From: Oreohelix idahoensis
Lineage: Eukaryota; Mollusca; Gastropoda; Stylommatophora; Oreohelicidae
Assembly: GCA_024509875.1 (NCBI GenBank)
Contig: JAMPIV010016225.1
Location: forward strand, 186,001 to 250,000
Direction of reading: 5' to 3'
DNA length: 64,000 nt
This document shows positions 32,425-44,094 of the stretch, one piece after another (within the stretch, counting starts at the first letter, position 1; the number at the start of each line of letters is the position of its first letter). A program made the position numbers and the translations under genes. The notes beneath the pieces were generated by a model. It ran no database searches and had not been told where the DNA came from. It worked only from the letters and a program-made list of their open reading frames with translations.

Positions 32425-34878
32425 TGTGGTGAAGTGGGATGTTATAAATATTTATAGGGGACTTAGTGTACTGACTGAGATCAGCTGTGAAGGTATCTAT
32501 ATCTAATAAGAGTAGTGTATTATAGATAACCTTACTTGCTGCCACATATATATATATCTCAGTCAGAATTATTCTGGAATAGTGTGATGACTACGTGGTA
32601 TGTCTAGGGTATGTGTATGATGAAGTGTAAGTCATAACAACAACAGACAGATAAACAATTTAATTTATTCCACCACACTTGACAACACTGTGACACTCAC
32701 ATACATAAAACACTCTACAAGGATATCTTAAAGGAGTCACTGATAACTTTTCAAATAACAATATGTATTCATTTCTGTCATGAATGAATATGTGTCCTGA
32801 TTCAAATACAAAGGGAACCAGGAATCACAATCAATTTTAATTACAAGTTATATGTACAGAATTTATCAATATGAATATTGTAGTGACATATATTATTAAA
32901 AGTATCCTATGTGTGTCAGTTGTGTAGTAGTAATATGAGGTAATACTGGTTTTGTTTTGTTCAAGCTCTGTTGGTATTTGTCATCATGACTTCAATAGTT
33001 TGTCTTTATTGGAACTAGTATTGGAGATGTTCTCAGTTCCTGATATTAAAACAATTTACTTCCCCTCTTAAGTTTATGTTACAATGTTATTTTAAGATGG
33101 GGGTACATAATTTTGAGCTCAGCTGGCCACATCAGCTTATCTTGCGTGATGGCGGCAGGAAAGGACTCCTCTGCTCGATTTCTCCCCTGTGCTCTGGAGA
33201 CACCTCACTGATAGCTAAATGGACCAAGGAGTATGCTGTCCGACTCTGGATTCAGCAAAGCTCTGACCAGGTGCTGCTCAATACCATCAAGACCACGGTC
33301 CCTGAAAACAAGAAGGATGTACCTTCTACTTCATAACTAATTGATACTCTAGTTTTACACTGAGCACAATACATCACAAACATTGAGTTCAGAGCGTTAG
33401 GCCAACTGTCAGCTTCATCTGAAATACTTTATACCAGTATTAACCTCCTTAATGGTTACTACGCCTCTGCACTTCCAGCATTATTTCTTTCTAGTCAATC
33501 ATCTAGGTGTCAGTGTACTGTTTGGCCATTCCATGCCGTTTTACTTTCCTCCGACACCTTCTGTTCAGGCTGGAGCATTATAGGCTTTACATCATGTTTG
33601 CTACTGAACTACACATATATACAGGCATAAATTAACAATTCACATTCAATTTTCATTAAAAGATACTGAATGTTTCAAGCTTACCACAATTCATAGAATA
33701 AAACACAGATACGTTGACTAGCAATGAATTCTGGCACAATTACTGGCACAAATTCCCATCTGCTTATGTTCCAGGCTTTTATTTAGCAAAAATATGAGCT
33801 GGCTTCAACGCACTGTTGCTTTATCAAGCTTATTTGAACTAGTGGTCTCGAACTAACGCTCCTAAGTGATTATATCAGCGAGTCTGGCCAATGGAGCCAC
33901 GTTTCGACAAGTGTTTGAAAAAATGTTACCTTCCTACGTCTCCCCTAACAACCAAAGATAGTATTTATAGTCCGACCAATCGTGTTTAGTCTTATATTTG
34001 TTGCGCTCCAATCAATTTGGAGTTTACATGGTAGGCTATTTCCGTACGTAAGGTTTTTTTCAAACACGTTATAAAAAAATTTTATGAGCAGAAATGATTT
34101 CATGCTGTCAGGCATCCCCACTATTTTATTTTGGTTATAATTTGTTAATTCCTAGACTATTTGCGTAACGTTTTACATATTCTTTGTCAGCAAGCCCTAA
34201 GGAACCCAAATATACAAATTTAAAAGAGCTAAGTGGCTGCGTTCAAAATATGCAATTTCTTCTACCTCCTGTTTCGAAGATGTGCTGTCTGGGTACTGTA
34301 ATGTTTTCAAACGTAAACCCATCTAATGTTATCTTTTCTAATAAGCGTTTTTCGTGATTTTAAAACCTAACTCTGGGAAGGTTAGTGTTTTTATCACTGT
34401 CCGTCCGAAAAAGTTAGTGCATGTGGCCTTACACGCGTGATAGTAGTAATTGTGTATCGCATTACGCTTGTTGGGGTGGCATTAATAGCGAGACGCGTGT
34501 TTAATTTTGCATGCGTTCCTGATTTTCAGCCCTCCCTTCTCTCTATCCTTTAGTCCATCTGTCTTTAGTTACGCCGTGTATAAAATGGAATGAATGAAAT
34601 ATTAAAATTAGGTCATTGATCAGCTTGGTATCTCAATGTTTTTGCAAGAAATACAGCACACGTTTCATTGAAGAACGCGGGTAATAATACAGTAGGCTTT
34701 TACTATCAACGTGAAAGCGTTACAATTTGCCGACGAAGTAGAAAACAAGGGGGATTTCGAGTACAGTCATTGTGACAGCACTGTTCTTTTACCATTTTTC
34801 TTTTCTTTATTAAATGTATTTGTTAGGCTTTATATTTACTTGATAATTTATATATGTGGATTAGAATATTCCACGACA
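32425..34878 (-). repeat. 3' LTR (2454 bp)
   Basis: Begins TGTGGTGAAG and ends TTCCACGACA on the plus strand. It is the 3' LTR because the element reads on the minus strand. It is unusually long for this element class. An 86-codon frame lies in antisense at 33076-33336; no known domain is recognised, and the same frame is kept in the other LTR with two residue changes. Confidence 0.95.
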
Positions 34879-34893
34879 CCTCCCCTCTTAAAA
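34879..34893 (-). other. Polypurine tract
   Basis: On the minus strand TTAAGAGGGGAGG lies directly before the 3' LTR (TGTCGTGG...). That is the expected place and composition for the plus-strand primer of reverse transcription. Confidence 0.8.
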
Positions 34894-34944
34894 CAGACAT
34901 TATATGTCAGTCCTTTATTCTATATACACATAGAGAAATTTATT

Positions 34945-37900
34945 ATTATTTCTGGGGTTTACGGTGATTCTCATCACACGGATGGCGGCTTAAAAAATCC
35001 GCTCCCAAATTTGTTTTTCCAGATATATATACTCAATGCTAAAATTATATGGAGCCAAAAGTAAAGACCATCGGAGTAACCTGGAGTTCTCATGCCTAGC
35101 CTGTGCTAGAAACGATAAAGGTTTGTGGTCTGTTTGCAACTTAAATGCCTTCCCATATAGATAAATATTGAATTTCTTTATCGCCCATATTACTGCAAGA
35201 CATTCTTTTTCGCTAGTTGAGTAGTTGATTTCAGCTTTATTCAACTTTCTGCTAGCATATGCCACTGGGCTTAATTCCCCATCCAATGCATCTGATTTCT
35301 GTAGTAGAGTTGCACCTAACCCAATATTACTTGCATCCGTCCTTACTATGAATTCTTGACTTAAGTCAGGTAATTTCAAAATGGGTTTACTTGTGAGCTT
35401 TTCCTTCAATTCTTGGTAAGTCATTTCACATTGTGGTGTCCATGTAATGCGATCTGGATGTCCTTTACGTGTCAAATCAGTTAACGGTGCACATATGGAA
35501 TTAAAGTTTTTGATATACTTCTGGTAGAAACCACATAATGAGACAAAGGATCTCACGTCCTTCTTGGTTTGTGGTCTCGGGGCTTTCTGTAGTTTCTCTA
35601 AATTCTTTGGGTCAGGGGTCATGTTTCCCTGATAAACTGTGTGTCCCAAAAATTCCAATTCTTTACATCCAACGCAACATTTGGTTGGTCGGGATGTTAA
35701 ATTTGCCTCCCTAAGTCGATTAAACAGCATGTTCAGAGAGTCAATGTGTTCCTCAAATGTTTCTGTTGCTATAAGGATATCATCCATGAAATTTGTTATA
35801 CATGGATTATTCAGAGGGTCCAATAATTTTCTCATCATTCTAGAGAAGACACTAGGCGCATTCTTCAATCCAAATGGCAATCTATTAAACTCATAGTGTC
35901 CTTCTGAGGTACTAAAAGCTAGGTATGGTCTAACCTCAGGCTTTACTGGAATCTGATAGTATCCTTTACTCAGATCCACTTTTGAGAAATATTTAGCTTT
36001 ATTTAGTCTGGCAAACAGCTGATTTGTATCCGGCAATGGATCCACCTGTCCTTCTGTAATAGCATTCAGTCTCCTGTAATCTATACAGAGTCTATGTTCT
36101 CCAGAGGGCTTCCTTAAGAGTAAAACACCGGAACTATACGAAGATTCACTGTGCGAAATAATTCCTTCCTTCAACAGATAGTCTATCTCTTCCTTCAACG
36201 CTTTCTCCTTAGCAAACGGAATCGAATATGGTTTCATACAGACAGGTGTGGGGTCTATCAGTTTCATATCATATTCCAATAGGTTTGTATGCCCTGGTCG
36301 GTCTGTTAACACCTCTGCATGATTATTTAGAACCTGTTGCACTCTCTCTTTCTGAGTTTTCGTTAAATGTGTACTGATTTTCACCTGTGCTGCTGTCTCA
36401 CAGGGGTGTAATGGATATTCAAATGATGAAAGTGGTTCCTTTTTCATCTCCATGGCGATGGACAAGGTCAACAAGTGTGTCTCTTCCTGATGTTCTCTTT
36501 CCAAATATTTCTTCAGGAGATTCACATGATAGATTTTTTCTTTCCCCTTCTTATCTATCTTATAATTTGTTCTAGACACCTTCTCTAAAACTGTATATGG
36601 ACCCTGCCATCCAATTTGTAACTTATTCTGACTCCCGGGCAAAAGAAGCAGTACTTTCTCTCCCACAGCCAAATTTCTGTCTTTCGCCTTCCTGTTATAA
36701 TAGGCAGCATGTTTCTTCCTGGCTTGTTTCAAATTTTCATTGGCAAGTTTCCAGCCAGTTTTTAAACGAGTGGTCAGCTCATTCACATATTGGTATGAAG
36801 ATGTAATGTTTTCCTCTGCCTTTTCATCAGTCCACGTTCTTAACAAAGCTTCGAGTGGACCTTTTATTGGCCTTCCAAACAATAATGTTGCCGGGGCCAT
36901 ACCGGTTGAACTATGGGGTACCTCCCGATAAGCAAAGAGGGCGGCGTGCAGGTACTGGTCCCATGTATCTGGTTTTTCGTGTGCCAACTTTCTCAGGATC
37001 GACATCAATGTGCCGTTAAATCTTTCCACTTGGCCGTTCCCTTGGGGATGATACACACTACAATGGAAGTGTTTGGCCTGGAAGATCCTGAAAACTTCTT
37101 CAGTTAGTTTCCCCTTGAACTGAGAGCCATTATCAGTCAAGATTTGATTGGGAAAGCCTAACCTTGTGAAAATTGTGAGCAATGCCTCTGCCACATGTTT
37201 AGAATCAATCGATGACAGGGCTACTGCCTCTCCCCACATAGAACAAGTGTCCACCAGAGTCAGAATGTAGCTGTTCCTTCTCTTGGTTCGGGTGAGAGGT
37301 CCCACAAGATCCACGGCAACTCTCTCAAAGGGTGTTCCCACTATGGGCATTTCCCCCAGAGTTGCTGGTGCAGTCCAATGTTTAGGTGCTACTCGTTGGC
37401 ACTCTGGACAGGATTTTACATATCGTTTGATATCTTCAGTTATTCCTGGCCAGAAATAGTGACAAGCTATTCGCTGTCCTGTTGCGCTGATTCCCATATG
37501 ACCACTGAAGGGAATCGCATGCCCTAGTTCCAACACTTTAGTCCTATATGAAGTGGGAAGGACCAGCTGTCCGTGACCATTGGATTCAGATCCAGCCTTC
37601 CTATATATCAGTTTGTTCTTCATATAAAACTCTCCCTTGCCTGGAGGTGTATGAGATTTGGGCAACTTCTTGAAACATGGCTTGAGTGTTTTGTCCTCAG
37701 CCTGTGCCTTCCTCATCTCATCTGGGTGAGTATTTATGGGATTATCCTCCTCCTTTTTTGACTGTGATCTGGTCTGCACTGTTGCCAATATCACAGGTCT
37801 CTTGGGATTCCCCAAGAAGACATATCTACACCCCAATATTAGAGGGTAGATTGGCTCATTTATCACTGCTGCTTTTATGATTCCTTCCACATATCGCGTT

Positions 37901-39416
37901 TTCACTTTTATTCGGGCGACGGGAAGTGTCATGGTAGCTACATCCTTGGTTGCAGTTTGAATCTCCACTGTTTCTGTGGTGTATTGATCGGCCTGCACCA
38001 GGTGAGAACTCACAACGGAATCGTAATCTAAACCGGTATCATATAAACACCTTATAGTGACACCATTACAGATGACATCTTCACACACTGGGGGGTGGTA
38101 TGGTTCCTGTAATTCTTCAGGTTTGACCTTCTTTTCCTTTTTCCCCGATGTCATAGCAGCACAATGAGGAGGTTTCCTTCTACAATGGTCAGTGTCATGA
38201 TTGTTCATCTTACAATTTTTACACCACCTTTTTCCTTGGTTGAAAGATTTTCTTTCATCATATTTCCTTTCATCGAATTGTGGGAATTTATTTTTATTTT
38301 CATACCGTGGCCTATCAAATTGGTGCTTACCTTTGTTTTGATCCCTAGGATCAAATTTATTAAAGTTCTGTGGTGCCCTAAAGTTATCCACTTGTTTCTT
38401 TTTATTACCTGTTACCTCTGCTTGAGCTGCTTGATACCTTTCAGCAACATTTAGCAACTCACCCAGCCTCTCTGCACCTTGTTCCATGAGAAACTTTCTC
38501 AGGTCTGGAGCCATGGACTCTCTTAATTGCTCTATAAGGACCATTTCCTTAAGATCTTGGGTTTTCCCCAGAGAAGTCCATTTCTCCAAGTATGTCTCTA
38601 TTCGTGCAGAGAACTGGTGATAGGTTTCACCTGACAGTAGTTTAGCATTCCTAAATTTTTTCCTATAAAATTCTGCATTCTTTTCATACCTTAACAAAAG
38701 AGCCTGCTTTAGCATGTCATAATTTTCCTGATCACCTCTGCTCATTTTTGCAAAAACTTCATAAGCTGCCCCACGAAGTCCCTGAGATAACTTTAAGCTC
38801 CACCTTTCTCTCTCTAACCCATACGTGGTAGCTAATAGTTCATACCTATTTAGATAGCTCTCTATATCATCGTCTTTCTCAACAAAATGATCTAAATGAA
38901 AATTCATAGCTGAGGTTGAGGCTCCCTGGCTAGCAGTGGCATCAGAGGCAAAGGGACTGGCACCATTTTCAGGAGCATGGCCTTGAAACTCAAACTCCCT
39001 TAGTCGTAACTCATGTTCCCTTTGTAATCTCTTCTCCTCCTTTTCTGCTTCCCTCTCTGCAGTAATCTTCTTTCTTCTGCAGCTAATTTCTTCTCTTCTC
39101 TTTCTGCAGCTAATTTCTTCTCTTCTCTTTCTGCAGCTAATTTCTTCTCTTCTCTTTCTGCAGCTAATTTCTTCTCTTCTCTTTCTGCAGCCTGTCTTCT
39201 TTCCTCGGCTTCCCATTTCTTAGCCTCAGCCTCAATCTGCCCCCTCTTAATTTCCTTGTCAGCCCCTAACTTTCTTTCGGCTTCAAACCTTCTTTCTTCG
39301 CCCTCAATAAATTTGTCACATTCCGTAGTGACATAGGCAACCATAACTTGCCCATCTAATCCTAACTCTTTTGCAGTCTGAACAGCAGCAGATCGAAATT
39401 TGGCCAGGTCCGCCAT
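34945..39416 (-). CDS. gag-pol of the Gmr1-like LTR element (two frameshifts)
   Basis: The likely start is MADLAKFRSAAVQTAKE at 39416. A coiled-coil region with four to five AEREEKKLA repeats (27-bp DNA repeats, 39065-39190) follows. A frame change near 39065 leads into the main 1408-codon frame (34990-39216). In that frame: gag core; zinc knuckle CKNCKMNNHDTDHC (about residue 330); protease DTG (about 395); integrase HHCC zinc domain (about 570-605) and D-D-E core (VDLVGP, TDNGSQ, NGQVERF; 633-727); RT with IDYRRLN (about 1045) and FMDDIL in place of YVDD (about 1142); RNase H RTDASN (about 1292). A second frame change in a TATATATA run at 35023-35031 puts the ADFLSR end of RNase H and a stop near 34945 in another frame. 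Gag packages the RNA; pol copies and integrates it. Confidence 0.9.
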
Positions 39417-39597
39417 TGTCTATCAGGTAAATTTATACAATGTCTAACCAACAATTCAATCTCTAAATATATATCTAATGGACAACACAGGCACCGTGAG
39501 CTCAACCTTATTTAATTCCACCCAAGGATACCTTTTAATTCTTATATTCCCTGAAGTGAATTACCCCCAATATTTTTAATAGGGAAAGATTCAAAAT

Positions 39598-39615
39598 CCC
39601 AAGAGCGAGACCCCA
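39598..39615 (-). other. Putative tRNA primer-binding site
   Basis: On the minus strand TGGGGTCTCGCTCTTGG begins five bases after the 5' LTR end (39621). It starts with TGG, as needed to pair with a tRNA 3' CCA. The tRNA species is not identified. Confidence 0.65.
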
Positions 39616-39620
39616 ATATA

Positions 39621-42073
39621 TGTGGTGAAGTGGGATGTTATAAATATTTATAGGGGACTTAGTGTACTGACTGAGATCAGCTGTGAAGGTATCTATATCT
39701 AATAAGAGTAGTGTATTATAGATAACCTTACTTGCTGCCACATATATATATATCTCAGTCAGAATTATTCTGGAATAGTGTGATGACTACGTTGTATGTC
39801 TAGGGTATGTGTATGATGAAGTGTAAGTCATAACAACAACAGACAGATAAACAATTTAATTTATTCCACCACACTTGACAACACTGTGACACTCACATAC
39901 ATAAACACTCTACAAGGATATCTTAAAGGAGTCACTGATAACTTTTCAAATAACAATATGTATTCATTGCTGTCATGAATGAATATGTGTCCTGATTCAA
40001 ATACAAAGGGAACCAGGAATCACAATCAATTTTAATTACAAGTTATATGTACAGAATTTATCAATATGAATATTGTAGTGACATATATTATTAAAAGTAT
40101 CCTATGTGTGTCAGTTGTGTAGTAGTAATATGAGGTAATACTGGTTTTGTTTTGTTCAAGCTCTGTTGGTATTTGTCATCATGACTTCAATAGTTTGTCT
40201 TTATTGGAACTAGTATTGGAGATGTTCTCAGTTCCTGATATTAAAACAATTTAATTCCCCTCTTAAGTTTATGTTACAATGTTATTTTAAGATGGGGGTA
40301 CATAATGTTGAGCTCAGCTGGCCACATCAGCTTATCTTGCGTGATGGCGGCAGGAAAGGACTCCTCTGCTCGATTTCTCCCCTGGGCTCTGGAGACACCT
40401 CACTGATAGCTAAATGGACCAAGGAGTATGCTGTCCGACTCTGGATTCAGCAAAGCTCTGACCAGGTGCTGCTCAATACCATCAAGACCACGGTCCCTGA
40501 AAACAAGAAGGATGTACCTTCTACTTCATAACTAATTGATACTCTAGTTTTACACTGAGCACAATACATCACAAACATTGAGTTCAGAGCGTTAGGCCAA
40601 CTGTCAGCTTCATCTGAAATACTTTATACCAGTATTAACCTCCTTAATGGTTACTACGCCTCTGCACTTCCAGCATTATTTCTTTCTAGTCAATCATCTA
40701 GGTGTCAGTGTACTGTTTGGCCATTCCATGCCGTTTTACTTTCCTCCGACACCTTCTGTTCAGGCTGGAGCATTATAGGCTTTACATCATGTTTGCTACT
40801 GAACTACACATATATACAGGCATAAATTAACAATTCACATTCAATTTTCATTAAAAGATACTGAATGTTTCAAGCTTACCACAATTCATAGAATAAACAC
40901 AGATACGTTGACTAGCAATGAATTCTGGCACAATTACTGGCACAAATTCCCATCTGCTTATGTTCCAGGCTTTTATTTAGCAAAAATATGAGCTGGCTTC
41001 AACGCACTGTTGCTTTATCAAGCTTATTTGAACTAGTGGTCTCGAACTAACGCTCCTAAGTGATTATATCAGCGAGTCTGGCCAATGGAGCCACGTTTCG
41101 ACAAGTGTTTGAAAAAATGTTACCTTCCTACGTCTCCCCTAACAACCAAAGATAGTATTTATAGTCCGACCAATCGTGTTTAGTCTTATATTTGTTGCGC
41201 TCCAATCAATTTGGAGTTTACATGGTAGGCTATTTCCGTACGTAAGGTTTTTTTCAAACACGTTATAAAAAAATTTTATGAGCAGAAATGATTTCATGCT
41301 GTCAGGCATCCCCACTATTTTATTTTGGTTATAATTTGTTAATTCCTAGACTATTTGCGTAACGTTTTACATATTCTTTGTCAGCAAGCCCTAAGGAACC
41401 CAAATATACAAATTTAAAAGAGCTAAGTGGCTGCGTTCAAAATATGCAATTTCTTCTACCTCCTGTTTCGAAGATGTGCTGTCTGGGTACTGTAATGTTT
41501 TCAAACGTAAACCCATCTAATGTTATCTTTTCTAATAAGCGTTTTTCGTGATTTTAAAACCTAACTCTGGGAAGGTTAGTGTTTTTATCACTGTCCGTCC
41601 GAAAAAAGTTAGTGCATGTGGCCTTACACGCGTGATAGTAGTAATTGTGTATCGCGTTACGCTTGTTGGGGTGGCATTAATAGCGAGACGCGTGTTTAAT
41701 TTTGCATGCGTTCCTGATTTTCAGCCCTCCCTTCTCTCTATCCTTTAGTCCATCTGTCTTTAGTTACGCCGTGTATAAAATGGAATGAATGAAATATTAA
41801 AATTAGGTCATTGATCAGCTTGGTATCTCAATGTTTTTGCAAGAAATACAGCACACGTTTCATTGAAGAATGCGGGTAATAATACAGTAGGCTTTTACTA
41901 TCAACGTGAAAGCGTTACAATTTGCCGACGAAGTAGAAAACAAGGGGGATTTCGAGTACAGTCATTGTGACAGCACTGTTCTTTTACCATTTTTCTTTTC
42001 TTTATTAAATGTATTTGTTAGGCTTTATATTTACTTGATAATTTATATATGTGGATTAGAATATTCCACGACA
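39621..42073 (-). repeat. 5' LTR (2453 bp)
   Basis: Direct copy of 32425-34878. The observed differences (for example TACGTGG/TACGTTG, ATCGCAT/ATCGCGT, three A-run indels) account exactly for the one-base length difference. It would carry the promoter; no TATA box was assigned with confidence. Confidence 0.95.
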
Positions 42074-42078
42074 AACAA

Positions 42079-42830
42079 TTAGCAGACAAGCAGAAAAATC
42101 ACATAATAAATCATGAACAATTAGCAGAAAAGCAGGAAAATAATCTAATAAATCATGAACAAATAGCAGACTTGCAGGAAAATCACCTAATAAATCATGA
42201 ACAAATAGCAGACTTGCAGGAAAATCATCTAATAAATCATGAACAAATAGCAGACTTGCAGGAAAATCATCTAATAAATCATGAACAAATAGCAGACTTC
42301 ACCCGTGTGTTGCCGGGGCCCGAAAGGGGAGCAAAGAATAGTAACACTGCACCCTACCACGCATGTCGTAAAAAGCGACTAAGGAGGGTTGGGCATGGGG
42401 CTGTTTACCCCATCCCGTAAAAACTTCGCACAGTGGGCTGATCACCTGCTTGCCAACCAATCTGATTACGGAAACAACGATAGATTGTTTGGTCTGTTTT
42501 TGTTCCACAAAGACGCCACTAGGCGTGGTGGAAACAGCGATAGATTGATCAATTTGTTGTTGCCCTAAGACGCCACTAGGCGTACTGGCCACATACTGCT
42601 TTGCCGGTTGGTGGCTAAGGATGGGAGAAGAAGAAGAAATAGCAGACTTGCAGGAAAATCCTCTAATAAATCATGAACAAATAGCAGACTTGCAGGAAAA
42701 TCCTCTAATAAATCATGAACAAATAGCAGACTTGCAGGAAAATCATCTAATAAATCATGAACAAATAGCAGACTTGCAGGAAAATCATGTAATAAATCAT
42801 GAACAAATAGCAGACAAGCAGGAAAATGCC
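42079..42830 (+). repeat. 42-bp minisatellite, interrupted by a SINE
   Basis: Units of AATCATGAACAAATAGCAGACTTGCAGGAAAATCATCTAAT type, period 42 bp, about five units left (42079-42299) and five right (42637-42830) of a family G SINE. The 42-bp period is a multiple of 3, so it reads as a 14-residue repeat EQIADLQENHLINH, but there are no splice sites and no start of its own. The LTR element used an AACAA inside the first unit as its target. Confidence 0.88.
42300..42636 (+). mobile_element. SINE-like family G, longest copy (337 bp)
   Basis: Flanked by a 13-bp duplication AAATAGCAGACTT (42287-42299, 42637-42649). Starts CACCCGTGTGTTGCCGGGGC, has GCATGTCGTAAAAAGCGACT, the two GACGCCACTAGGCGT inverted motifs, and ends GGCTAAGGATGGGAGAAGAAGAAG. 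It is the reference for the family. The 3' end matches the LINE at 2340-2640. No convincing A/B boxes were found. Confidence 0.9.
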
Positions 42831-43500
42831 AGGAGGCCACTGAGATGTTGTTTTACATATGAATGTTAAGAATTCTATGGACAAGCTACAAACAGTAATG
42901 AGGATGTCATGGAACAAGCCAGTGCACAAACAATGCTTATTACTCATATCAGAAGGAACGGAAAAAACAAACAAAAACACAAATAGTAATACGTCTTACT
43001 AAGAGAAAGGACAAGGAAAAACCTATGTTGCGGCCACAAGGCCTTAGGCCTTGTGGCCGCAACATAGGTTTTTCCTTGTCCTTTCTCTTAGTAAGACGTA
43101 TTACTATTTGTGTTTTTGTTTGTTTTTTCTGTTTTACTCCTGTCTTATGGCAGTTCTCCTCATATACTCATATCAGAAGGAAACAATCCACTTTCTTTGG
43201 AAATGTTATAAGAAGAAACTTGGAATATTTTACAACTGGAGAGACTGAAGAGAAAAGAGATAGAAGACAACAAAAAATTAGAAAAGATACAGGACAGTCT
43301 GACACTGTGGCATGAAAAGAAGTCAACAACAGAACAGGCAAACAGCACTGAGAAAAAAAACAAGTTGTGGACAAACATGGTATGCATGGTATTTGAAAAA
43401 CAAAAAAGAGAGAGAATATCATACATAAATCAGTTACCAACTTCAAAAGTTCTACGCAACATGCTTGAAAGAAAAATATGAAAACCTTGAATGTGTAAAT
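42831..43500 (+). mobile_element. LINE fragment interrupted by a foldback element
   Basis: Forward frames give QEATEMLFYI, MLRILWTSYK, NEDVMEQASAQTMLITHIRR, then after the insertion KQSTFFGNVIRRNLEYFTTG and EEKRDRRQQKIRK. This is the C-terminal part of an RTE/CR1-like LINE, related to the piece at 225-1010. The insertion at 42959-43164 duplicated 18 bp of it. Several stops. Confidence 0.75.
42959..43164. mobile_element. Penelope-terminus foldback (206 bp)
   Basis: Flanked by the 18-bp duplication TACTCATATCAGAAGGAA (42941-42958, 43165-43182). 42961-43129 is a near-perfect palindrome with 84-bp arms centred at 43045. Each arm (GGCCTTGTGGCCGCAACATAGG...GTCCTTTCTCTTAGTAAGACG on the right) resembles the 3' terminal region of the Penelope-like element at 8520-8605. 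It therefore looks like two element ends joined in inverted orientation and inserted as a unit. Confidence 0.8.
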
Positions 43501-43748
43501 TATCATATTGGGGGATACAGTAAATGGAAACATGTTTTGTCTTTATTTCGTTTTCTATTTTAAATAAATTATACTTTCTGTTTTTGAGCACGTTAAGAAC
43601 ATCATTCATAATTTATTACAGATTATTAGTTCCCTTCTTCAATCAAATTGTCTCTATAGGACAAATTGTCATGCTGGCAAAATGACTTACAAATGCTTAA
43701 ATGATCTCCCCTCTTCACAGTATTGATTCCAACGCCATGACCAGCAAA

Positions 43749-44013
43749 GGGATCCCGTTACACGCCCATTGAGACATATTGGGAATATGGTGATAGGCCC
43801 ATATTTTCTTGACCATCGGCACACTAGAGGTGATGTGGTCAGCATCACGCCGGCCGCCTTAACCTTCTCAGAGTTGCTCTGGTACCCAATTCAAGAGGCT
43901 GGGTCGACCCCGGAGCCGTTTGCAGTCTTAAAAATTCCCACATCAACTCAGGATTGAATCATGGACCACCAAGCTAGGAAGCCAGTGCACTAACCACTGT
44001 GCTTTCGCAGCTC
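43749..44013 (-). mobile_element. tRNA-derived SINE, family T2, second copy (265 bp)
   Basis: Flanked by a 13-bp duplication with one mismatch, CATGACCAGCAAA / CATGACTAGCAAA (43736-43748, 44014-44026). Same length and ends as the copy at 13702-13966. The tRNA-like head is at the right (GGAGCTGCGAAAGCACAGTG...), with a mutated B-box. About 10% different by eye from the other copy. Confidence 0.88.
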
Positions 44014-44094
44014 CATGACTAGCAAACCTATGACATAAATTTCCATGTAACTGCAAATGTTGTGTATAATCTTCCTTCTAACAAAAATCCTTAT

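Larger units (their letters stand above)
32425..42073 (-). mobile_element. Full-length Gmr1-like Ty3/gypsy-group LTR retrotransposon (9649 bp)
   Basis: Complete element: two LTRs of 2454 and 2453 bp, 5-bp duplication AACAA (32420-32424, 42074-42078), putative primer-binding site and polypurine tract, and a gag-pol region on the minus strand. The pol order is protease, integrase, RT, RNase H, the reverse of the usual gypsy order for integrase; this order is known for the Gmr1 group. No env-like frame was seen. LTRs differ by 7 substitutions and 3 one-base indels by eye, so the insertion is recent. It sits in the E7-E8 intron in the same sense as the host gene, at the left edge of a 42-bp minisatellite. 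Confidence 0.95.

Noticed and set aside
34190..34400. Weak RT-like phrase in the LTR (FKFVYLGSL, ITLDGFTFEN on the minus strand)
   Set aside because: Resembles the YLGS region of LINE RTs, but too short and broken by a stop to claim a captured LINE fragment.
42079..42420. Protein-coding gene with EQIADLQENHLINH repeats
   Set aside because: Frame arises from the 42-bp array, runs into a SINE and has no exon borders.
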